Shown here: piece by piece, positions 32,964 through 44,310 of the stretch | How positions within the stretch are numbered: the stretch's first letter is position 1 | Layout: every line of letters starts with the position of its first letter | Assembly: GCA_037892935.1 (NCBI GenBank) | Contig: JAYXKI010000001.1 | Span: forward strand, 1,240,001-1,304,000 | DNA: 64,000 nt | From: Phlebopus portentosus | Lineage: Eukaryota; Basidiomycota; Agaricomycetes; Boletales; Boletinellaceae | Direction: 5' to 3' | Translations under genes and position numbers: made by a program | The notes under the pieces: generated by a model | What the model was told of the DNA's origin: nothing | Seen by the model: only the letters and a program-made list of their open reading frames with translations | Database searches by the model: none

Positions 32964-34347
32964 TTATCCAACCGGGATAGAGTTCACGCCCGTCCCTAAA
33001 TTCTTGTCCTTGCGTTTTTTGAGTCCACGTTGTTTCTTGCTGCTGCTGTTAAGGTTATGCTTCTTGCCGCCGCGGTGCGTGGTGTCTTCGTCCCCTGCTT
33101 CGGCTACGGACCACGTACGCCTTTTGCTTATTGGTGGGAGTTCGGACGTACCGGATGTTGAGGAATGCCGTTGGCCTTGTGAAGTTGTTGGGTCGGAGGA
33201 GGGGTCCACAGTGGATTTTTGGAGATGTTTATTCTAGAGAAAACATCAATATTTCACGCTCAAGAAACGTACGTATCTATACGCACCCTTTGCACTTCAA
33301 GCTTCCGATTCCTCCCCTTCAGCTTCTCAAGCCTCGTGCTGCTCTTCCCACCCCCGCCGGCTGTGAGCTCGACGTTGATCTGCCGGCCGTCGAGCGCGGA
33401 GTGGTGCAGTTTGAGAGCGTGTTGGAGGGAGGCGTGGGAGGTGAATTCGAGGAAGGCGCAGCCTTTGGACTTTGTTGTCGTTGATGATTTTGATTTCATG
33501 GAGGAGGGTTTGGGTGTGAGGAGACGGATTGTTGGTGGCGGGTCTGATGGTGTGGCTTTAGTACAGTACGATAGGGTTTGGAGATCGGGCATGGACGTAC
33601 CGATATGTGCGAAGTGAGCTTGGATATCTTCTTTGGTAGTCGTATATTTGAGATTACCTGCGAGGTTGAGGTGAAGAGAAGCGCAGTAAGTATTATGTAT
33701 ATGCACACGAGGATGTAGGGTGAACTTGGCACATACCGATGAATAAAATATACCTCGTCTTGTGTTTCGAAGAAGACTTAGCATCCCCATTCTCAATGTT
33801 GCCCTCCGAGTCGTCGACAGTCTCGTCTTCTTCCTCAGAAGGTTTTTGTTTTCGTTTTTTCGGTTTGGAGGGGGCATCTGCATTTGTATCTGCATCTGAA
33901 TCTGCGTTCCGATCGAGATTGGCGCCTCCTGCTTCGACTTGAGGGCGTTTCCGTTTCTTTGACGGCCGCTCAGACCCAGAGCCACTAATACTCCCAGTGC
34001 GAGTGCGAGTGTCAGCGCCAAATTCAACGTCTCCTCTTCGACTTCACATCTCCTTCACCACTGCTCTGCTTCTGCTTCTGGTCCTGTCGCTGCTGCACTT
34101 TTCCATTTAACGTCTCGCTTCTCCTCCTGTCTGAAGGAGAATCATCCGCGTTTGGGTTGATATTCTTCGAGGCTTCCAGGTCTGCCTCATCATCGATAAC
34201 TATATCGGATTCCGGTACGGGTGCGTTTTCCGAGTGTAGATGTCCAAGTTTGCCTGCCTTTCTGTTCTTGCCCAGTTTCTGACGAAATGCGATGCCCTTG
34301 CGCTGTTTCTTTGTGAGTTTCTGAGACTGTGCTGTGTTTTGTGGCAT
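32964..34347 (-). CDS. RRM RNA-binding protein, Nop6-like; frame discontinuity in exon 1
   Basis: Exons are about 34347-33737, 33657-33287 and 33233-32964, with a probable further 57-nt in-frame intron (donor GTACGT, about 33600). The N-terminus is basic (KLTKKQRKGIAFRQKLGKNRK), followed by a long acidic/basic linker. An RRM follows (RYILFIGNLKYTTTKEDIQAHF...CAFLEFTSHASLQHAL...GRQINVELTAGGGG), then a Lys/Arg-rich tail ending GVNSIPVG. This layout matches small nucleolar ribosome-biogenesis factors of the Nop6 type. The N-terminal frame and the frame encoding the linker before the RRM differ by one base near 34026-34040. Either a base is in error, or a weak 70-nt purine-rich intron (GTTAAA...GTGAAG) is spliced. 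Confidence 0.75.
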
Positions 34348-34770
34348 AACCGGGTTTCAAAGTGTGTTTTGAGAAGATGAAGTCCGAGGATGGACTGATG
34401 GGCGGAAATGAAAAGTAGTTGTGAGTTAATTTCCTTTAATGGGATTGACGCAGTGCTAGGAGAGCCGGGGTGATGAAAGTGCCTACCACACACGAGGCAC
34501 TTTATTATTATTATTATTATTAATGATTACTATTCTCAGGCTGTGACGAGTTTTACGTTTCGTTTCTCCTTTCTATCCTCGCCTGTATGGTCCGTAGGCC
34601 GTCGCTGCTCGCAGTGCCCTGGTCGTCGTCGTCGCTGCAAAGGAGAGACAAGGGTAAAGTGAGTAAAATAAATAAAATTAAATAAAGTGAGCCAAACAAA
34701 CAAAGACACACAAACTCATTAGACGTCGTCGTCGAGGATCCTCACCTCTAATGCCCACGACACGGTATTT
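34348..34770. other. divergent intergenic region with (TTA)n microsatellite
   Basis: This is about 420 bases between divergent start codons. It includes a (TTA) run of about seven units at 34501-34523 and repeated tcgtcgtcg near 34622-34632 and 34723-34735. The promoters of both neighbours should be here. No TATA box is evident. Confidence 0.5.
34501..34523. repeat. (TTA)n microsatellite
   Basis: Trinucleotide repeat tttattattattattattat, about seven units, in the divergent spacer. Confidence 0.9.
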
Positions 34771-37700
34771 ATGGCTGAGATCTCAAAGGAGCACAACGAT
34801 GCTCGCAGCCACCAACTCTCAACATCCAGGTGGCGACGTCCGTCCCTTTTGTCAAAGCGCAGGGGCGATCAGTCGACAGCAACATCGACGACGACACAAC
34901 CGACTCCGACGTCGTCGACTGCGCCTGCTCCAGCGCAAGTCTCGACCTCGAATTCGACCAATACTACTACAACTACAAGCACGTCTAATACCCCAGCCAC
35001 GGCCGCCTCTTCCTCTTCGCCTCCTGCTCTCATACCTGCGCCCGACAGCAAAAAGGAGATTAAAAGACTTCTTAGGGATAGAGACGATGATACAGCCACA
35101 ACCACAGCCAGCGACAGGGATAGCGAGTGCAGTAGACCAATGAAGGCTCTCGAGGACCAGGCGGCCCGTCGAGCGCTGCGTGCCGCATCCGCCATCGACC
35201 TCCGCGTTCCCTCAACGCTCGTGCCTGACTCGTTGCCCATCCAGCCAGGGCAGGACATACCAGACGCAGCGCAGTTCCGTGCAAAATACAACATATACAA
35301 CCCCGTGGGGCCGAAATGGTACATGAACCACCACCTCATCCCTCCACATACCCGTATGCCGCTTTCTTCGACCTTTTCGCCATCCTTCCCGCCGTCGAGC
35401 ACAGCCATCGGCGCCGGCGCGGGTGGCGCTGGTATTGGTATTGGTGCACCACCCACGACGCTGGATGCTGGCCGCATGCCCGTTCTGAATAGAACACCGT
35501 CTGGTTCCCCGCTTCCGACGCCGACCGCTTCGCAGACCCGACTGGGCGACGGATTCCACCCGAAGCGCACGCGCAAACTCTCGAACACGGCGCACGACAA
35601 TGTCGACATGCTCGATGGATCCGATCCGTCCGGTATGAATTGGCACCACCAGTCCCCGTATGACGTCGGCGGTCTCAACGGCCCAGCAGCTCCGCAAGAG
35701 GTATGTCTGTTTGTCTACATCTACTATTACGATGATTATCTCTTTCTTCTTCTTTCGTCGGCCTATGACATACATACGCTTACTCGTTTCTCTTTACGCA
35801 TGGCAGACTCAGCCTCTGGGCAGATTACGGACGACCAGCGCAAATGCCCCGCGTCAAAACGGTATCAACAACGGTAACGGCAATGGTCGACCGGCCAACC
35901 CTTCTCCCCTTTCTCAGTCCACCTCGGCAGTGCATCTTGCCGAGCCTCCGCACGCCACTCATCCTCCTCGCAAACGCACGTTAAGCAGACCAGCACAGGG
36001 CATTCGCCGATTCTTCTCGAACTCGTCCGAGGATGTTTCCAAGGACGGCAAGGTTTCATCAGCGCCTACCACGCCCGTTGAGAGTGAGGACAAAGAAGCA
36101 GGCGCGCCTCAACGGAAGCTCTCCAAACGTGGGCGCACGGCACCTCCGACCTTTATGGCAGACACCGGAACGAGCCTATCGACTATGCCTTCGACCGGTA
36201 CGGATAAGAAGGAAAAGCGGGCAAGCTTCATGAACCGTATCGGGAAGAAGTTCAGTGTGCTACGAAAACCTCTGAACGAGCACCACAGCTTCATGGATCA
36301 CCGGCGAAACGAGAATCAGGGACAGGGAGAGTACAGGTGCGAGCGCAGGCCGTCATTATCTTCGTCGATTAAGGATGGCACTGTTCAAGTCTCCTTGCCA
36401 CGAAAACTTAGTAAACGCACACCTCCGTCCGCATCTGAGCGTAGGGAAGAGAATAGTACTATTGCGCGCCGTACGTCTGCGTCGATTGATATTGATATCC
36501 CGCTTACTATGGGTAAGCTCACCGTGGCGAATCCTGACCAACCGAGCTCTGGGACTGCTTCGCCTGTGAATCTGAAGGCGACGAAGGATCTGAACGCGTC
36601 GCCTCAGTCCTCGGTTGCCCCGCTCCCGCCTCCGAAGAATTCTCCTTTTCCTCTGTTGATTCAAGACTTTGAGACTGAGGATGACGAACCGCAAGGGAAG
36701 TCTGTGTTGCGAGTGACGAATACGCCCGATCGTTCGCAGGATGCTACGCCTGAGCAAGAGCGGAACGTCGTTCAATCTGCTCCTCAGCCCCAACCTCAGC
36801 CATCTCAACCCAGTCAGTCACTTCAACAATCCGTACAAACTTCCGCACCTGTTCTTCCCGAGATAGATCGATCTCTTTCTCCGCTCCTCCCTCCGCTACC
36901 TCTCACCCAGCATAACATCCCCTCTATCCCATCCTTCTTCTCTCCGGCCGTGGTCTCCGTATCGCTCTCAACCGCAGACTTCAGCAGTCCGCCTCAAGTA
37001 CCTGACAAGGCCTTCGTCGACCCGGTAACATTGACAGATTCGCCCAAGACGTCCGAGATGGACATGGACCACATGCCGGATATCGCGACTGAGCCGGACT
37101 ATGACCGTCGTGCGGAGACGCCGACTCCTGTACCGCCCGTTCCTCCCCTCCCCGCTTCCCCGCCCGCGACTGTCCCAGCCCCAGCATCATCTACAGCAAC
37201 ACCACGCCAGTTCCCCAACCTCCGCACCTCTGTCGTTCCTTTCCCTTCCGAGCCGCAGCCTGAGCCTTCTTTACGAACGCATGCCTTGCGGCCGCACAAG
37301 GACAAGGCTAAGGGCAAGGACAAGGGTAAGAGTGCCGAAGATGACGATTCGCCTCTTAGTCGGGCATCTCTATATGTCAATCCTCCAACTCCGATGGCGA
37401 ACCCTTCGACAATTCCGTTCGTCACTCCTCCACCGCTTGTAGGTGCACGTGGGATTCCGGCGGCACAGTTGGCTGAGATGGAAGCTGCGGAGGAGAGGGA
37501 TCGCGAGAGGGAGAAGGAAAGGGATAGAGATAAAGAGAGTCAGAGAGAAGTTGAAAGGGAAAGGGAGGAGAGGGTTAGAGACTGGGAGCGTGAGATTGAG
37601 AGACAGATGGAGCTTGGACGGGAGCGCGAGAGGGAGCAAAGACTGAGGGAGCAGAGGGAGCGCGAAAGAGAGAAAGAAAGAGAGCGGGAAAAGGAGAGGG

Positions 37701-38252
37701 GAGAGAGAGAGATCGGGAAAGGGAGAGAGAAGGGGTGCTAGAGAAGGAGCGAGAGAGGGCAGAGCGGGAAAGGGAGAAAGCGGCTCGCGCTGCGCGGAGA
37801 GAGTCTAGGCGAGAGGAGAAATCTCGCCGAGACGAGCGTGAGGGTGAGCGGTCATCACGATACGAAGAGCAGCGTCCCAGAGGAGAAGAGAGAGAAAGGA
37901 CGTCACAGTATGATGATCGTGCACAGGCGGTGGTGGACGAACGGAGCTCGCGGTATGAGGATAAATCCAGACACGAGGAAAAGGACCGTTCGACTCGGCA
38001 CTCTAAGCGCTACAGCGTGGACAATCGGGACCGAGAACGTGAACGAGAACGTGAACGGGACCGGGATCGGAGCTCGCGTAAGGAAAAGAAGGAACGCATG
38101 TCGACTACGGAGACGTTCCGCCTTGTACGCTCGCAGTCAGGTAATCATTATATGCAGGATACTGCAGCTGCTATCCCTGTTGGTCAAGAACAGTGGACTC
38201 TTGTTGAGGCTCCTGCAAAACGCGACAAGGATCGTGGTTCTCGTAAAGACAA

Positions 38253-38291
<39 letters not shown>

Positions 38292-39348
38292 GAAAGAGCG
38301 AGACAGGGATAAGGAAAGGGAGCGGGAGAAGACGAGTCTTGAGAAGAGCTCCCGTCGGCGAGAGAGTAGACGGGAGGGGGACAAGCAACGCGAAAGTGCT
38401 TATGGGTCAGGTCGTAGCCATCACAGGCATAGTAGTGCGAAGGACGAGCGAAAGCACCGATCATCTGCCTCCATTGCTCGCAATCCTCTTGAGAGCAGCT
38501 TGCGTCACCAGCGTTCGCGGAGTCTCGACGACCGACAGCTCAATGGGAATGCCGAGTTGCGTTCTTCAGAGAGGGATAGAGAGAAGGATAAGAACCGGCG
38601 TTCGTCGCGCAGGAGAGAGAGCAAACAAGTGAACGGAAATGGGCACAGTAGCAACGGGCATGGCGGACACTCCTCGGACTCGCATTCTTCTCAGACAACA
38701 GGCGAGAACGCAGGCACTTTAGCAAATAGAAACGTAAAAAACGGCGCGTCGGTGGAGCGGCACGGCTCGCTTCGGCGTGCAGTGTCTGACGTTCCAGCCG
38801 GCGCGGAGCAGATGATGTCCATCCACGCACGGGAAGCCTGGGACGCAGAACGGGTGTGGAAGGGGAAGAGTATGCTCTATGATAACGACGGCGCTTCGAC
38901 CAATATTCGGAGCGGAAGCTCGAATTTCGGGGACCTTACAAGGCACTCAATGTATAGTGGAAGCGGTGTTGTTCCCGGTGCAGCGTATATGATTCAGAGT
39001 CCGTATTACGATCCCAGCCATGCCTCTCTCGTCCATACCTCTTCGTTCTACGCTATTCCTGTCTCTGTCGGCCATCATCCACCTGCAGCGTATCCTTCTC
39101 AGTCCGTCTACTCTCCTGGGCGGTACGACTACTCAAGTGCGAACGCGAACGCGAATAATCCATATCGCACTTCGTACCCTGAGACGCTCGACATGAACTC
39201 TCCGACGATACTCGCGAACCCTCTCCCCGAACCACCAAGGCAGTCGACTTATTCTCCAGAGCCGCTCGTCCTGGATAATCCCCGTGCTGACGACCCGGCC
39301 CTTACACCCGAGTACTGGAGCGTCCTTGCTGGCATCACGACGCATTGA
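34771..39348 (+). CDS. very large Ser/Pro-rich, Arg/Glu-repeat protein, unknown function; one frame break
   Basis: Two coding exons, 34771-35700 and 35807-39348, encode about 1490 aa if one missing base near 37698-37701 is allowed. The first third is Ser/Thr/Pro-rich with a conserved-looking core (QDIPDAAQFRAKYNIYNPVGPKWY). Next come a basic motif (KKEKRASFMNRIGKKFSVLRKP), a Pro-rich stretch, and about 250 residues dominated by RE/RD/KE pairs that should form a single charged helix or coiled coil. Then comes a Ser/Tyr/Asn-rich tail ending in ALTPEYWSVLAGI. No named domain is seen. The frame switches inside aggggagagagagag: the upstream frame ends at TAG 37739, while the downstream frame is open from before that point. 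The start at 34771 is the first ATG in frame and is not independently supported. Confidence 0.7.
38252..38290 (+). repeat. hexanucleotide coding repeat (GGACAG)n
   Basis: About six perfect copies of ggacag encode Arg-Asp dipeptides within the charged helix of the large protein. This is a replication-slippage-prone, length-variable site. Confidence 0.85.
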
Positions 39349-40214
39349 TTTTTCATTCGATCTTTTTTTTTTTTCGCTTTTTGCGCATCGCATGGTAACC
39401 ACTTACGCGGCCTTCTCATCGAACTTCAAGCAAACACACTCTAGATTTGCGTCGCCTTGTGTCTTCTTCTTTTCAACTTATTGACTGACGGGCATTTATC
39501 ACCACCCTGCACTTGCAATACCCACTTCCACCACGTGTTTTCGAGCATTCTTGCACATACCGTTGTCTCTCGCTTCATATTTTACCCCTTTCCTTTCTGT
39601 TTTTCATGTCTATTAAATTGTGATGCCCAAGAGGAGATACATAAATTCATACCTTAAATATCCCGAATACTACATTATTCGTTTTTTTGTTTTGCGGTTT
39701 ATGTATGATACAAGTCCAAGACCAGATCATCTTGACGGTTTTTTGTTTTCTCTGCTTTCTTTGCTTTTGGTTATGAAGTAATATTTTGTTGACATTGAGC
39801 GGATGGTTCAATGGAATGGATCAATTTTTTCCCATTTGTTTGTGAACAGATATTAATGCAGGTTGTATTCAATGGCGGTGAATACAAACTGGTAGACAGA
39901 CACAGTGAATAATCCAGAGAACTGAGAACTAGTGAGATACAGGACCATCAGAGGCAAGGCTGAATGAAGCAGTAGTAGTTGATTGCGAACACGATAGTGT
40001 GATGGAACATGAGCATCCGAGAGCAACAAGATTACACGGAGCAGAGGTATGCATGGCATGTATGTCGTGCGGGTAGAGTCACATTTCTATACAGTGTGCG
40101 CATGTCAGATCCGGTCGTCACTCAATAACGAGAAAAGTAAATAACAAAAAGACGAGTAAGAAAGAAAGCCCGACAGAACAAAACGAACGAACAAAGAGAA
40201 AATGAAGAAAAACA
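39349..40214. other. convergent 3' flanks
   Basis: This is about 870 bases between converging genes, T-rich after 39349. No gene is supported. Confidence 0.5.
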
Positions 40215-41737
40215 TCAAATCTGCCAATCGGTATACTGACGAGTTTCAACAGGGAAGTCAATCTCGGGGTAATCGTCGTACGTCGCCTCTGCGTCGAGGA
40301 ACCGCCGTAACCGCGCGACTTGGGACGAGAGGTACATGACGATGATCTGCATCTTGACGTCGAGGTTGAGGCGGAGGACTTCGGCGCAGGTTTTGAGCGC
40401 CTGCTCGCGCGTGGCGACGAACATGTTCCCGTTGAAGCCGAGCTGCTTGAGATTGTCGATGAGCTCGCTGAACTCTGAACACCAGCCTAGCACGCCCAGC
40501 TGTAGAAACAGATACAGATACAGACGCAGACTTGTAAGATTGTCCACGACGAAGAAGAGAGGTGTGAAGAGTGACTTACTTGCCCGTATTGTTTGTACCG
40601 CGTGTACAGCACGTTTCGGAGCAACTCTGAGTGCATATATAAATCGCTCGTTCTCTTCGACGACGTTTGGGGCTGGTGTGTATGGTTCCGCTGCTACCGA
40701 CGGAGTTCGGACTTCAGGCTACAAAAGGTTATAGCATAGTCCGGTTAGTCAAGATCTACATTGACCCGGAAGGCATGGTAGAATGAAGTGAGAAAGAAAG
40801 CTCTTCACCTCATGTTGTCTAGGTGGTGGGTCCTGTCAAGAAAATCACAATTCCGTTCAGCATCTTACCGGGAAAAGCAAGTCCCCATCGCACCCAAGCT
40901 CACCTTAAACCACTCGTAATTCTCGAAATCCGGTTCCTCCTCATTGAAATCCCAATCTAGCGTCTCTCCATGTTTCGTATGGATCGGCATCTTGGGGTGA
41001 TACTGCTGCTGATTATTGTTGTTATTATTCTTATCAGATCCGGGGCTCTTGGAGCCAGCGGAGAACTGCCGTCGGAGGGTGTCAAAGACGCTACTTCCCC
41101 CTCCGCCTCCTCTCTTCTTGTTATTCTTCTTGTTGTTATTCGAGTGACCACTTGATGCGTATTGCTGCTGCTGAGCGAAGAGGGCGAATGACGAGCTGGA
41201 GGAGGAGGTGGGAGAGGCGGGGTTGGAGGCCTGGTAGCGGTACAGCTTGTGAAACGCTCGTGGATGGTGAAAGAAACAGGTTGTTGTGTGTGTGCGGCGG
41301 GATCTATGGAAGGGTGTCCGCCGGGTAGGAAGTCACGAGTGGGCACTCGAGTCTGAGTTTGGGAAAGCTCTGGAAACCTGATAACGGGTCGTGCTTATTG
41401 TGATCTTCTCGAGTTTGCACAACTTTGCAGCAGGAAAAGATATAAGAAACCTTGGTCTGTGGCAATGAAACCGCGACAGATTTGAACAATATACGATACA
41501 CAACCCTTAGCAAGAATAATGAAAAGATCTATAGAAATAACAGCTTACGTCTCCTTCAGGGATCCTGTAGTCTTGAAGTGATAATCAGTCTTGCCACGCA
41601 CAACCGGGTCGAGGGCTTCAAAGATCTAATGATGAGAGGATATCGACGGCGATGAAATGGATAGTCTACAAGATTGGCTCCTCGCCTACGAGCGCCTTAC
41701 GCCGCACAGACCGCGGGCAGACACGCACGAACGGCAT
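40215..41737 (-). CDS. conserved protein of unknown function; two frame breaks
   Basis: The model has seven exons: 41737-41690, 41625-41549, 41456-41451, 41377-40904, 40832-40809, 40718-40580 and 40499-40215. If one base is missing in the T-run (minus strand) at 41252-41254 and one is extra in the A-run at 40614-40616, every phase closes and the product is 350 aa. Seen: FEALDPVVRGKTDYHF, a segment FTIHERFHKLYRYQAS, a Ser/Gln/Asn-rich low-complexity middle, and a well-ordered C-terminal domain of about 120 residues (ERFIYALRVAP, NVLYTRYKQYGQLG, GWCSEFSELID, MFVATREQALKTCAEVLRL, MQIIVMYLSSQVARLRRFL) ending acidic. The C-terminal domain looks mostly helical. I do not recognise the family. The 6-nt exon is the least certain part. 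Confidence 0.65.
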
Positions 41738-41919
41738 GGATGATGCTCGCCTCGTGTAAGCACAAAATCTGATCTGATCTCTCCTCCTCGGATTAATTGC
41801 CGGTGATCATCATTTCCAAAATAGGCCAACTCTCTTATACATACTTCAAATACAGACAATGATAAGAACAGTACTACAAGTAGAAGCAATATCGAAAACA
41901 AACTGCACAGGTTGTATCA

Positions 41920-43717
41920 TCACAGCAGATGTGTATGCTCATCTGCGGCATCCGCCTGACGTCCTCTCCTCCATGCAAGATACGTATCCACAATCTTCTT
42001 CCGCATCCCGTTTACCGTCGAGCCGACTGGCGCACGTTCGTCCGAATTCATCTTTCGAATGAATATTTCCGAAACTTTTTCGGTCCCGAACAGCAACCAC
42101 ATCAAGATGACCGACAACCAGGGTCCTACCAACGTAAAAAACGTCCTCTTGTGCTCTGCCTCTCTTTCGAGGCCGATCGTGCGCACCCATGAACCAGGAC
42201 CGACCTGGATAACCTCGCCACCTCCCATCCCTCGTCCACCTACGCCGCTTATACCTTCTTCGCCTCCATCGCACCAAAGAACGGCGCTTCCTACCTCCTC
42301 CGCTCGTGCCTTCGCTTGTTCCCACATAGCCAGACCGATGCTGGATTGCCAGGTATGTGCAGGTCCAAGTATGAGTGATGGACGCTGTGGAAGTTTATTG
42401 AAAGGCATCGGGTGCGCGAAATCCATGCAGATCGATGCTGTGATCGGGACACCGAGGAACTCGATGGCTTTACCTCGCGAATTCCGCTTCGTGATCAGCG
42501 AGTAATCGAATAACTCTGGTGGAGAAGAATATGATACCATGGAATTCGACTCAACGACTATGAGCACCGTCAGCTGTTAAGTTCCATGAACACATCCAAA
42601 TGAATAACCTACACGGCACAAGATGTCGTTTGAAATATTCAAGTACAACTCCATCCTTGTCAATGAGCATGAAGCCATTCCGGAGTTTGTCGCTTTGCCT
42701 GTCATCCATACGGTCCACGAATGAAACGCCGACGACAGATCCATCAGCGCTTTTCGCGACTTTCTCGATCGCCTCGTTCTTCACCTGGTCTGAATCGAAA
42801 AACACTGCTCCTTCCGGCCACAGAACAATTTTTGCAAGAGATATCAATGTCGTAGATTCCTGCAAGAATTCATCGAAGGATGGAAGTCTCGTTTTGTTTC
42901 CAGTGTGTGGTAATGCGCATGCAACAGGAAGAGGCACAGTGGACTCCGAGTTGACTGGTATAGGGATCTTCCTTTGTAAATACGAGGGTGCGGTTCCTAT
43001 GCAGAGAAGAACGACTGTGCACAGAAGCCATGGACTTCTATCCGTTTTCTTCGGTCTGTTGATCTCCTCGTCACTGGTCGATATTAAGGAGCTCTCTGAG
43101 TCATCTTCGTCTTGATCGCTTGATGTCATAATCCATGCTGCCATCAACTCTGATAGAACGACGGCCCATGCCGCCACTACCCAATCGATTCCAGTAGGGC
43201 CAAGTATAGGTCGAGTCCAACTATAGCCACCAACTCCTATCACCGGATTCCAGATGGCCAGATATCCCAACGGACTACTGGAGGCAGCGATCAACAAGAC
43301 CGTCGACCATACCGTAGGGAAAAGGATGAACTGCGACCATTGACGACGGCTGCTCGAGCGCAAGCTCATATCGAGCAGGATGGCAGCGATGATTAGAATG
43401 CTCGTGAGAAGCGTAAGCAAAAATAAAGATACGACAGCTGTAGATGTACGGAGCTCGGGAATCGCATCTATAGATGTCCTTATGTTGGCTAGCGTAGTCG
43501 CTGAGGCGAGGCATACGGTAATGAACGCGAGCTTGAGTCCAGCATTCCTGCGACTGATTACGACGATTACGAAAAGTCTCAATATCGCTAAGAGCAGGAC
43601 CAGGGGGAAAAAAGATGGTGCCACCTGCAAGGCGAAGAAGGCGAGAATAAACGTTGCAAGTAGGTAGATCGGAGTTGGATGTACAACTAGAACTCGTTGA
43701 GTGCCTTCAGGGAGCAT
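41920..43717 (-). CDS. membrane-anchored carbon-nitrogen hydrolase, apolipoprotein N-acyltransferase-like
   Basis: Two exons, 43717-42613 and 42557-41920, encode 580 aa. The first ~200 residues contain about six hydrophobic helices, a loop with an Asp/Glu/Ser-rich patch follows, and then a nitrilase-superfamily domain. All three catalytic residues are visible: Glu302 (VLWPEGAVFF), Lys363 (EYFKRHLVPF) and Cys412 (ASICMDFAHP). A final hydrophobic segment (FTLVGPWLSVILMWLLF) precedes a basic tail. The layout (N-terminal membrane domain, nitrilase domain, last membrane helix) is that of bacterial Lnt, which N-acylates lipoproteins. Eukaryotic members exist but their substrates are not something I can infer here. 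The intron at 42558-42612 (donor GTAGGT) restores LVPFVESNSM. Confidence 0.85.
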
Positions 43718-44310
43718 TGCTGAAGCGGAGTTCGCGGACGTGATGGGATAGATGGTAGTAGGAGTAGAAGACTTTTATAGGTCCGATGTGACATAGAAGA
43801 AGGGTGCTGCGCCCTCGAAGGAGGCAAGGCGCTCATCAGAACGAGGGGCAGTCCTAGGCTGTTACGCTTACACTTAATCAGCGTTCGTCGAAGCTGATGT
43901 GTGTGTAAGAGAGACGACACGGAGGTTTTGAGTCCTCATCTTGAAGCTTATATTGGAGGCGTCTAAAGAAGCAGTGCGGTAGAGAACGTGTTCCCCTTGG
44001 GACTGTAATATGTAATTAGCTATGAACTGATAACGATGACGTTAACTGAACAAGATGAATGGATTATTAGAATATTCCCCAGTCCCTTGGGTAAGTGGTC
44101 ATGATAGTATTCGAACGAATGAAGAGATGAGATCGGCAGTTGTACTAGTTACCCATCGATATTCGCGCTTCGCGGTCACGCGGCAAAGTCCCACGCAATA
44201 GACTTCGGCCATGATCTCTGTCTTTCGACTCGCTGGACTTTGATCTTTTATAAAATGGATCATCAGTTCCCAAGCATGCTGGCTCTTATTTCCCCCGTGC
44301 TCTCGTCCCA
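43718..44310. promoter_or_regulatory. divergent spacer, nitrilase-like gene / first CoA-ligase gene
   Basis: This is about 590 bases between divergent starts. A TATA box (TATAAAA, 44249-44255) lies 56-62 bp before the CoA-ligase ATG. No gene is supported. Confidence 0.6.
44249..44255 (+). promoter_or_regulatory. TATA box, CoA-ligase copy 1
   Basis: TATAAAA lies 56-62 bp before the start codon. No equivalent is visible before copy 2. Confidence 0.5.

Noticed and set aside
34869..35678. 269-codon open frame on the minus strand
   Set aside because: It is the exact antisense of the Ser/Thr/Pro-rich plus-strand gene; its Val/Gly-rich composition follows from that codon bias and no domain is present.
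37735..39348. A separate gene starting at 37735
   Set aside because: Its first codons continue the RE-repeat of the upstream frame, with no promoter or intron between; one missing base explains the split.
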